This document shows positions 1-8,104 of a stretch of 10,200 bases of DNA, piece by piece; within the stretch, counting starts at the first letter, position 1, and each line of letters opens with the position of its first letter. Position numbers and translations under genes: made by a program. The DNA comes from Dissophora ornata. Lineage: Eukaryota; Mortierellomycota; Mortierellomycetes; Mortierellales; Mortierellaceae. The notes below the pieces were generated by a model, which was given only the letters and a program-made list of their open reading frames with translations, ran no database searches and had not been told where the DNA came from. The stretch lies in the NCBI GenBank assembly GCA_025201705.1, contig MU617587.1, forward strand, positions 1 to 10,200, in the 5' to 3' direction.

Positions 1-78
1 CGAGGTCGCAAGCAGCCTGCAAAGGAGGGTGGCAATTCACAGATGTAGCAGACTAGCGTTTATTTTTCACTTTTTTTA

Positions 79-114
79 CGTGCTCGCCAGCACGCAATCC
101 ACCTTGTGTGGATT
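79..114. repeat. Two adjacent perfect inverted repeats (stem-loops)
   Basis: CGTGCT (79-84) and AGCACG (89-94) pair around a 4-nt loop. One base later AATCCAC (96-102) and GTGGATT (108-114) pair around a 5-nt loop. Both stems are perfect, with 6 and 7 bp. They fall between the two possible metacaspase poly(A) hexamers, so they could form in a long 3' UTR. No family is recognised. Confidence 0.5.
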
Positions 115-195
115 TAAGGCAATTCCGCAGGCCAACAAATTACATCATTTCGGTAACGTATTGTTGCGCCCATTGTCGGATAGCCGACTAAACGG

Positions 196-201
196 TTTAT
201 T
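196..201 (-). terminator. Putative polyadenylation signal of the metacaspase gene
   Basis: Plus-strand TTTATT reads AATAAA on the minus strand, about 70 nt after the metacaspase stop at 271. A second identical hexamer lies at 59-64 and could be used for a longer 3' UTR. Hexamer matches occur often by chance and no cleavage site can be read directly. Confidence 0.45.
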
Positions 202-270
202 GAAGGTTTCTATGGCTACTGTCGTAGGAGCACATCTCGCCTACCCATGCGCCTCGTCAAATATACATAG

Positions 271-2459
271 TTACATATGGAACAGCTCCTTCGTGTTCAC
301 TAGGCGAGACGAGCTGAGCTGCGGCTTTTGCCTGTATTTTTCCTTCAACAGATCGCGGATGCTGCCGAGCATCTCTTCGTACGACTGCTCCGGGTTTTCG
401 CGGATGCTGCAGTAGAAGAGGGGAGTCAAGCAAGGACATCAATACCAGGACCACATCACTTCGCTCAGCAGTTTTCTCCAAGAAATTTATGGAGAAATAT
501 TAAAGAAACTCACCATTTGGTAAAGGCGTAAGTCATCGCGCCATTCGACGACGACTTTCCGCCGCGAGTGATACTAACATCAGCCGAAGTCTGGTCGTCC
601 TGGCAACTATGTAGTCGAGTGTCCAGAGAAGCAAGAGTATCACTGCGTTAGTAAGTGTAATAATCTGGATTGGATCTCTTCCAAACTTAGTCATGTAACA
701 GCATAGTCAGACTCCAACCTACCCGCTAAACATGACCACGTCAGTGTCAACAGCCTTGAGCTTGATTTGTCGCGCAAGCTCTTTCTCTTCTATTTGAAGC
801 TTTTCCCACTTCTTCTGCAGCTCCTTGATAGCATTCTCATCAAAGCCAACCTCAACGAGCTCATGGCCCAAGCTAGTCAAGGCATTCGAGCCTCGAATAT
901 AGCCTGTGCTTGTATATATGTAGGGAAGATCAAGGGCAGACCCAGAGTGGCAGCAGTCAAACACAACGGTAAGTCGGACGCTGACAGGCAAGCCCCTGAC
1001 TAACATTGAATGCAGATCCTGTAGACGGATATGCCATGATCTAAGGTTAGCTTATGAAGCTAATACATGTATTCGTGGAGGAATCGCTTGGCACAATCAC
1101 CGAACCTACATCGTCAATAATCACGCCGTTCTCTTCGTGGTCCATGGGGAAAATGCAGTCGTCCATGCCATCAGTCTCGTCACCATCTCGATCCGGGACT
1201 TGACCTCCGTGTCCAGAATAGTGCAAAAAGTACCTGTGTATTACAAAACCCGTACGCCATTAGTTGACTTTGAGGCGAGAGACTGGTACCCTTATACACA
1301 GACCATGAAAGATGGCATTGCTTCCTTACGAGTCATTCTTCTGTGCACCGTGGATTAGCCATTTGAGATTGTTGAGGATGTTCTCTCGAGTGGGCAGCCA
1401 CGGTGTGCCAACTTGGTCATCCGTGAGGACTCGAATGTTCTCTTTCGGAAATCCGACCTCGAGCAAAAACGCCTTCATCACCGCTGTATCGTTCACGCAA
1501 CCTAGATGGGGTTGTTGGTATTGTGGTAGTTTAGAACATATGCCCAGAGGACACATCGAGGTAGCAATGATGTGACTGGAGATCATGGCTGCTTACCATG
1601 AAGTTGGTTGCCACGGCCGGTATAATTAATTCCAATCAGGAGCGCGCGACGCTTTCCCGTACAGTCTGAGAGTGGAACTCTGATACCATCTAAGTTCTTG
1701 AACTCGGTTGCACGGATTGGTTTGCTCTCGGGCACTGGCTCAGGTTCCTTTGCCGGCGTGGGCAGAGGCTTGGCCTGCTGTATTTTTACCGCAGGCTGAA
1801 TCACATGGTGCACCTGAGCTGCAGGCTGTGCCTGAACCACAGGCTGAGGCGCAGGAACCGAGGGCAGGGGTTTGGATTTGGAACTCTGCGAAAACTATTA
1901 GAAAGAGCGAAGGATATGACAATTGGTCAGTAAAGAGACATCGAGTATGGAAAGGCAAAAGTGATGCGTCTTGGAGCGGCGTGGGTGGAAACGAACGCGA
2001 GGTAAGACACATCCGGATCCGCAGACTTACGCGTTTGAAGAGCTTTGAGAAGGGCGAACCAGAGGATGAAGAGGTTGTGGTCGTAGTCTTGGTAACTTTA
2101 CGGCCATCTTCGCCAATGGTGGATTGGACAACGACGGTGGGTTCCGTCTTGGCGTCACCACTACCGTATTGTTGATGGACAACGTTGCTTAGGTTACTCT
2201 GGGGCATGAACGAGCCAGAGTCGCCCTGGTTAGAGTTATAGCTCGATGATTGATAGGTCACGGTGCTGCCCATGGGTGCCTCTGCTGCAAAGGTAGAGAC
2301 TTGAGCACCCGCAGGAACCGGGGTTCCGGCCGGGACCTGGACCTGATACGAGTGCGTGATTTTCTTAATCGTCTTAGTCACCGTACGACCGTCAGGCATG
2401 ACGGTGACAACTTTTTCCACGTTGACGATGGGCTCGCCGACTTCCTGGGGTTGGGACAT
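271..2459 (-). CDS. MCA1: Type I metacaspase (caspase-like cysteine protease, C14B), 7 exons, 512 aa
   Basis: Predicted Ca2+-dependent cysteine protease cleaving after Lys/Arg, with roles in fungal stress response, aggregate handling and cell death (family knowledge). Reconstructed CDS: complement(join(271..406,514..606,723..1018,1110..1233,1330..1501,1597..1885,2031..2459)), 1539 nt with TAA stop. The six introns (145, 95, 96, 91, 116, 107 bp) are all GT-AG and keep the frame. The ATG at 2459 follows an in-frame TGA 9 nt upstream, so the start is firm. Residues 1-143 are Ser/Thr/Val-rich with two DGR-x-VTKT motifs, and 144-197 are Pro/Gln/Ala-rich. The p20 domain begins near [12 protein letters not shown] (220-231), then QLHGCVND (236-244), catalytic His305 in HYSGHGG, an acidic [12 protein letters not shown] stretch (311-322) and catalytic Cys361 in [15 protein letters not shown] charged helical linker (about 395-425) leads to p10 with [10 protein letters not shown] (437-446), expected to form the S1 pocket. 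The C-terminus KPQLSSSR...LFHM is typical. The last junction gives TKC-IREN; the family often differs there. The gene diverges from the cullin. I am very sure of the family and less sure of the N-terminal 200 residues, which rest on frame alone. Confidence 0.95.
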
Positions 2460-2534
2460 GATGAATCAAAACAGGGATGGGAGACAAGCGAATGAGCAAG
2501 AGGTTGGGTGGGAAGGGTATAGAGGACAAAGAAC

Positions 2535-2582
2535 GGGAGAAAAAAAAAGAGAGGGAGGAAAGAGAAGGAGAAAGAAAAAAGA
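2535..2582 (-). promoter_or_regulatory. Pyrimidine-rich tract upstream of the metacaspase start (pure purine on plus strand)
   Basis: The plus strand is uninterrupted A/G for 48 nt, so the coding strand of the metacaspase is uninterrupted C/T from about 75 to 125 nt before its ATG. CT-rich tracts just upstream of starts are common in fungal promoters and often sit near transcription start points. This role is inferred from position only. Confidence 0.4.
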
Positions 2583-2760
2583 CTCTCTGTTTGGTCCCCG
2601 ACGAAGCTTCCCGCGCGACTGTTGGACTGTTGCACTCGATGAAGTAGCGAGCGGCGACAATGGGGTCATGCCATGCTGCAGTATCGATGGGCAATTGCGC
2701 ACAAAGCCCACCTTTCCCAGCATGATGGCTCTCTGTTACGGTGGTTTTGAGTTTGTATTC

Positions 2761-2765
<5 letters not shown>

Positions 2766-2794
<29 letters not shown>
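2766..2794. repeat. Poly(A)/poly(T) homopolymer, 29 nt
   Basis: A run of 29 A on the plus strand lies about 300 nt upstream of the metacaspase start. Long dA:dT tracts disfavour nucleosomes and often mark fungal promoters. The exact length is prone to sequencing and replication slippage error. There are no target-site duplications or adjacent retroelement sequence to suggest a retroposon tail. Confidence 0.9.
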
Positions 2795-2795
<1 letters not shown>

Positions 2796-4153
2796 CGCAA
2801 CTGGACTGTAAACACGGAAAAGCTTTTGTTGCAACAGCATATTACTCGCTGAAGTAAGTCGATGGGGTGAATCGCACCAGGGCTCTGGAGTGAGCGCTTT
2901 TTTCCCTGTCCGTGTACTCCTTACAAGTCCATGCAGGAGGGGTTTATCTTTTTTTTTTGTGAATGTTGTCTACGTTGTCCATCCACGGTCTTTGTTTTTT
3001 CCCTGTCGGCAACAGAAAACGCAAGACACCTGAGACCGGAGTGGTTCCCGCAGGCTGCATATACATACTACTATAGTCGCAAGTGTAGAATATCTATCAC
3101 TGTCATTGCCACTGCTCTATCACAATCACCATCGTTATCATTCATAGCCTTTCATCAGAAACGTGGATACGGTTTTGTCTTGTCCGCACTGGCTCACTGT
3201 CCACAAGAACGGACGACCAATTGCATGAGCACGCCTGCTGCATACATTCGCACCGCACCGCTCGAGGTGGTCCAGGGTGTCTTCATCTGATATTAGGCAC
3301 CGTCGAGCGTCTCTTGTTCCTTCATCAGTGCAGTGATGAATGTTCTTTATGCTGCTCGGCGGCCCATTTTCATACACGGGTGTATATGTGCCATGTGCAG
3401 TACGGCGAAAAGACGCGGAAAATACACGTTTTTAGCTCGCTACACTGTATAATCCTTCCCTGCTTATGTCATACATTGGTATGGGTTTCTGTCTCTCCCT
3501 GTGAGCAATGCCGGGCCTGTCATATTGGCGTGACGCTTGTTCAATAATGTAGTTCTTGTCGTCCTATCCATCTAGGCCCACAAACACGCAAAGTATCCTT
3601 GCTTAGCTATTGCGGGCTTTGCATTTGTGCAGACACAAACCATCAGTCAAACAAAGACGCGAGAGAACGCGCGATGAAAATATGTTGCTGCGGCTTCCGG
3701 TCTCGTTAGTTTTGGCAAAGGTTCCTGCTTGCGTCTGTGGCCCAGGTCGCCTAAAGTGCAAGAGCTCGTATTTCAGAGCATTGACTGCGGCTGCTCCTGG
3801 GGGCACAAGCAGTCGATGACATCGAGGATGTGCAGCGGTGGCCCGTGGTGCGGTGTGTCTGCTGCATGGGCTGGGGTCACAGGGAAAGATTTGAGTGTGG
3901 ATGCGGCGGTGCAAGTTGCCACCGCGCATGCACTGCATCTGTATGTGGTCTATCGCAAATGCTACATAGTCCACTGGTGATGCTTCAGCAAGGGGGCAGA
4001 GCCGCGCCCTAGTCCTGCGCCCCTTTTCGGATTCCTCTCTCTTTTCTTTTAGTTTCATTACATCTCGCAAGCGTCCGCCATCAACCCTTCATCCTAACCA
4101 TACCACCGCATTCAGTCATCTGCCACATATCTTGTCTTCAGTGTAGAGACGGC

Positions 4154-4174
4154 CCACACTACCACACTACCACA
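4154..4174 (+). repeat. Short tandem repeat of CCACACTA in the CUL1 5' leader
   Basis: The unit CCACACTA occurs twice in full (4154-4161, 4162-4169) followed by a partial CCACA. It lies 47-67 nt upstream of the cullin ATG, so it is probably in the 5' UTR. No function is claimed. Confidence 0.6.
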
Positions 4175-4220
4175 AGAGCCCAAACGCCACTCGCCCGACT
4201 CGTGTTATTCTTGCCGCGTC

Positions 4221-7200
4221 ATGTCCTCAGAAAAGAGCATGGTTAGCCCCCCGCCGCCCCATGGCAGCGACATTAACGCGACGTGGTCCTTCCTCGAACA
4301 GGGTATCGACCAGATCATGAATCGCCTCGAGGACGGTCTGACCTACAAACGCTACATGGAGATTTACACGTAAGATTAGCCAGAAAATGCCTCCTACGAG
4401 CCCTTCTGCGTCACTGCTTGCGCCCTGTCTTCACCCTGACTTCACCCACTCCTTTTTGTATCAAGGCGAGGACATGCGACCGATTATGCTTGGTTGCGCT
4501 CCATGATATGCGTTCTTGTGTTTGGTGTAAAGGAGATGGCGCGCACCAGTAGCAAAGGCGTTGAATTTGTCCATCGCTTTCGTCCCGGAAGACCCATTTG
4601 AAGGGTTGTCCGCAGTCGAATTACCACATGCACCACGACACTACATTGCCACCGCGCCACCTACACCCGACATAGACCACTGGACATACATTAACTAACG
4701 TCTCCTATTGTCAAATCATGTTATGCCCACCATGTCGCCACCGCTCCTAAAATCCATGGATCAAATGCAGAGTCATTTACAACTACTGCACCACGAAGGC
4801 CTCCCCAGACGGCATGGGTGCCTCGATCCAAACTCGAGGTAACATCAACTCCGAGCCCGTCTAACCTAGAGCTGCGCCTTCATGAGGTCTTTGTTGTAGA
4901 GTTGTAAACGTTAGCTGATGTATATTAATTCTTCTAGGCGCTACTTTGGGCGGCAGTGATCTATACTCGCATCTGATCCGGTACTTTCAAAAGCACCTCG
5001 AGGTGATACGAAAGGACTCGGAAAAGTATATGGATGTGTCCCTTTTGGAGTACTATACTAAGCAATGGGTCAAGTTCACGGGAGCCTCGACCTATGTTCA
5101 CCATCTTTTCACCTACCTGAACCGCCACTGGGTCAAGCGCGAGATTGACGAGGGCCGCAAAACTGTCCATGATGTGGGAACTGTACGTCAAACCCTTTGG
5201 CATCGTCCACCATTTGGACACATCGGCGCTGATGATCCGCTCTGTCGGCTCTGTTAGTTACAAAATTTTGACACATTTTATTCTCTCCATCTTCACATCC
5301 TAGCTCGCCCTTGTAAGCTGGAAGGACAGTCTATTCAGCGACGTTGAACGCAATGTTATGGCCGCAGTTCTTCAGCTGATTGAGCGTCAACGTAACGGAG
5401 AGTCTGTTGAAACCAGTCTCTTGCGCAACGTTGTTGAATCCTTCGGTAAGAGTGTTCAAACTTTGTGGTAGATTGAGAGGCGCTGTTGCTTGATGCGTTG
5501 CAGAAGCAGGGGGCTAATTTATTTTATTTTATTTTTATCATGGGCATTGTGTCGATGTTCATCAGTCTCGTTGGGGTTGGATGAGAATGACTCGAAAAAG
5601 ACGACACTGGAGGTCTATCGTCAATATTTCGAGAAGCCTTTTGTCAACGCCACCGAGGTTTACTACAGGATGGAATCTGAAAAGTTCCTGAGCGAGAACA
5701 GTGTGACGGAGTACATGAAGAAGGTATGTAGCGCTTGCAAGTACTAAACCCTTCGACGGTGCGCCTCGACAACGATAAAGCATGTAACACCCTGTTTTTC
5801 TATTAATATGGTTGAATCTAGGCTGAGGCTCGCTTGGCTGAGGAAGAGAGTCGCGTACAGATGTACCTCCATGTAAGCACCCATAAGCCTCTCATTCAGA
5901 CATGCGAAACAGTCCTTGTCAAGGGCCACACAGAGATTATTTGGGAAGAGTTCCAAAACCTGTTGAACCAGGACAAACAGGAGGATTTATTCAGAATGTT
6001 TTCGCTGCTGCTTCGAATCCCCGAAGGACTCGATCCGCTTCGAGCCCGATTTGAGGCCCATGTCCGTAAGGCTGGCTTGAATGCTATTGAAAAGATTGCT
6101 GACGAGTCTACCGATACTTTGGTAAGGGATTACTCTACTTTGTTCTGGTTTGCTCCTCTGTTCCGCTTGTTCCCATCAATTTACACTCTGCTATTTATGT
6201 CGCCAAACGACATTTAGGAGCCCAAGGTTTACGTTGATGCACTCTTGGAGGTTCATAAAAAGTATAATGACCTCGTTCAGACCGCTTTCCGCGGCGAAGC
6301 CGGATTTGTCGCATCCCTCGATAAAGCTTGCCGTGAGTTTGTGAATCGCAACAAGATTTGCAAATCCTCGACGTCAAAGTCTCCAGAACAACTTGCCCGG
6401 TACTGTGACTCTTTGCTGCGAAAGAGCTCTAAAAACCCAGAGGAGAACGACCTTGAGGAGATTCTGAACAGCATCGTACGTATTATCTCTGTTTATATTG
6501 TAAATCAAGATGTTTCCCATTCCGTTGATAACGATTATTGCCATACTCAAAGCTCACGCCTCTCGCTTTTCTCATGGACCATGGTCAATAGATGACAGTA
6601 TTCAAGTACGTGGAGGACAAGGATGTGTTCCAAAAATTCTACTCCAAAATGTTAGCCAAACGCTTGGTCAACGACACCTCTGCCTCGGAGGATGCAGAAG
6701 CCGGCATGATTTCGAGACTGAAAGAGGCTTGTGGGTTTGAATACACCTCGAAGCTCCAGCGCATGTTTACAGATATGGGACTGTCCAAGGAGTTGAACGA
6801 GCAGTTCAGGGAGAAGATGTCGCAGAATCACGATGCATCCGAAAACACGGTTGACTTTTCCATCCTTGTGCTGGGTACAGCTTCGTGGCCTTTGCAGGCG
6901 CCGACGACATCATTCAACTTGCCAGAGGATGTTGTAAAGACATACGAACGGTTCCAGGCCTTTTACCAGGACAAGCACTCTGGCCGAAAGCTAAACTGGC
7001 TGTTCCAGCTGTCAAAGGCAGATTTGAAGACCAACTACATCAAATCGAACAAGACTGGATACTCTTTCCAGACCTCAACTTACCAGATGGGCATCTTGCT
7101 GCAGTACAACAATGGACTCTCGTACTCTTTAGAGGAGCTGCAGACACAAACGAATCTGAACCCTGAAATTTTGGCGGGAGCACTGGGGATCTTGGTTAAG

Positions 7201-7673
7201 GCCAAGGTCGTCTTGCTGGAAAATGGGGCCAATGTTGGCGATGCTGGCACAAGATACGACTTGAATATGGACTTTAAGAGGTATATACTGTGAAAAGGAC
7301 GGTGATTTGCATTTTACCGTATTATTGCGAGAACAATCTGCTAATGCATCACTCTGTGTTTGTAATGAATAGCAAAAAGATCCGCGTTAACCTGAACTTG
7401 CCATTGAAGGCAGAGCAAAAGGTTGAGACAGAGGAGACCCACAAGACGATTGAGGAGGATCGCAAGCTGTTGATGCAGGCAGCAATTGTGCGTATCATGA
7501 AGACGCGCAAGGTGATGAAGCATGTAGCGCTGATGAACGAGGTCATCTTACAGTTGCAGACGCGATTCAAGCCGCGTGTGCCTGATATCAAGAAGTGTAT
7601 CGATGTGCTGTTGGAGAAGGAGTATATTGAGCGCGTCGATGGCCAGAAGGACATGTTCTCGTATGTCGCGTAA
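4221..7673 (+). CDS. CUL1: Cullin-1 (Cdc53-type SCF ubiquitin ligase scaffold), 9 exons, 769 aa
   Basis: Scaffold of SCF E3 ubiquitin ligases in cytosol and nucleus. The N-terminal half binds Skp1/F-box adaptors and the C-terminal half binds Rbx1 and the E2 (family knowledge). Reconstructed CDS: join(4221..4369,4771..4838,4938..5182,5304..5445,5566..5723,5822..6121,6218..6475,6592..7280,7373..7673), 2310 nt. The eight introns are all GT-AG: 401, 99, 121, 120, 98, 96, 116 and 92 bp. Residues 18-50 (INATW...[12 protein letters not shown]) are the standard fungal Cul1 opening. Further landmarks are YNYCT (54-58), [34 protein letters not shown] (across an exon junction), [15 protein letters not shown] and [22 protein letters not shown] opens the cullin homology region (443-457), followed by [10 protein letters not shown] and SGRKLNWL. 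The C-terminal winged helix carries [25 protein letters not shown], split here as [10 protein letters not shown] and [11 protein letters not shown], with the NEDD8-acceptor Lys at 713 (codon 7500-7502). The protein ends in Tyr-Val-Ala. Length is close to that of animal CUL1. Met7 (4239) is a possible alternative start. No disruption was seen. CUL1 rather than CUL2-5 is inferred from the N-terminus. Confidence 0.97.
4370..4770 (+). other. Long first intron of CUL1
   Basis: GTAAGA donor and ATGCAG acceptor. Joining exons 1 and 2 gives the conserved MEIYT-VIYNYCT without extra residues, so no internal coding exon is needed. At 401 bp it is more than three times longer than the other seven introns (92-121 bp). 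I see no snoRNA box pair or other recognisable element. A TTAACTAACG branch-like motif lies near 4690-4700, rather far from the acceptor; a CTAAA near 4746 is closer. Confidence 0.85.
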
Positions 7674-8104
7674 ATGGGGTGGGGACATCGGAGCAAGCTA
7701 GGATTACGGGGCTGCTGTCGAAACAGAGAAGGATCACCGCAACCAAGCTGCTTGCAACAACCACAAAGGAGAATAAAAAAAAAGGTAAAAATTAAATAAA
7801 GATCTCTTTATCCGAGCTTCTTTTAACACGCTATGGCCCAGTCGCAGCGCTGATACTCATCACCCGCCATCGATGTGGGTTCAAAGAAGCGATTCATGTG
7901 TACACCATTCAGCATTACTATGAATAATTATGTATTAGATATTAGATGGATGGTGCAGTAGATAAATATGGAGATGAGGAGAAAAATACGATGGCAAGAA
8001 AAAAAAAGAAAAAGACAAAACAGAAGAATTAAACGGACATCTTGGATATCTAGGTTGCACAACCTCTGGTGGTACGAGTCAGCAACCAAAAGTTAAATCA
8101 CTGT
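7674..8104. other. Convergent 3' intergenic region (CUL1 and PAP2_C gene)
   Basis: Both neighbours end into this A/T-rich stretch of 431 bp, so it should hold both 3' UTRs and cleavage sites. Plus-strand AATAAA hexamers serve CUL1. No clear AATAAA on the minus strand was found for the other gene. A small inverted repeat AGGTTG/CAACCT (8052-8057, 8060-8065) lies 40 nt after the PAP2_C stop. No open frame of interest was seen. Confidence 0.7.
7772..7800 (+). terminator. Putative CUL1 polyadenylation signals
   Basis: AATAAA occurs at 7772-7777 and again at 7795-7800, about 100 and 120 nt after the cullin stop, in an A-rich context typical of fungal 3' ends. Which one is used cannot be decided from sequence. 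Confidence 0.55.

Larger units (their letters stand above)
1..270. other. 3' flank of the metacaspase gene; no gene seen
   Basis: This stretch lies downstream of the metacaspase stop. It holds two AATAAA-type hexamers on the minus strand and two adjacent perfect stem-loops (79-94 and 96-114). The plus-strand open frame crossing it starts only at GTG and runs antisense into the last metacaspase exon, so I do not call it a gene. Confidence 0.6.
2460..4220. other. Divergent intergenic region between metacaspase and CUL1 (about 1.76 kb)
   Basis: The two genes are transcribed away from each other, so this stretch should hold both promoters and 5' UTRs. Visible elements are a long purine tract (2535-2582), a poly(A) run (2766-2794), a pyrimidine-rich stretch ending in TTTTAG near 4031-4050 about 170 nt before the cullin ATG, and an 8-bp tandem repeat (4154-4174). 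Several open frames of 70-155 codons exist on both strands. None shows a recognisable domain, and their lengths are within chance expectation. An unrecognised short non-coding transcript or spliced 5' UTR exon cannot be excluded. Confidence 0.7.

Noticed and set aside
29..415. 128-codon plus-strand open frame at the left edge
   Set aside because: The first codon is GTG, there is no domain, and it runs antisense into the last metacaspase exon.
1708..2175. 155-codon plus-strand open frame antisense to metacaspase exons 1-2
   Set aside because: It is the complement of the Pro/Gln/Ala-rich coding segment and intron 1; its [16 protein letters not shown] composition mirrors that repeat-like coding strand.
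2378..2723. Three overlapping minus-strand open frames (ATGs at 2723, 2694, 2635) before or across the metacaspase start
   Set aside because: All three frames are open because the strand is almost pure C/T here, and stop codons need A or G. Their products are Phe/Leu/Ser/Pro low-complexity. They could matter only as upstream ORFs if the 5' UTR is long.
2766..2794. Poly(A) run as the tail of a retroposon or processed pseudogene
   Set aside because: Nothing upstream on the plus strand resembles a reverse-transcribed gene or element, and no flanking direct repeats were seen.
2931..3547. Two plus-strand open frames (2931-3290 and 3221-3547) in the intergenic region
   Set aside because: They overlap each other in different frames, have Cys/His-rich irregular composition, and show no spaced Cys/His pattern of a real zinc finger. 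The lengths fit chance.
3603..4070. 155-codon ATG-initiated open frame on the minus strand between metacaspase and CUL1
   Set aside because: No recognisable domain and an Arg/Cys/His-rich, irregular composition. It overlaps the likely CUL1 leader. With about 960 stop-to-stop frames expected in six frames of this window, one frame of this length is expected by chance (rough estimate from 3 stops per 64 codons).
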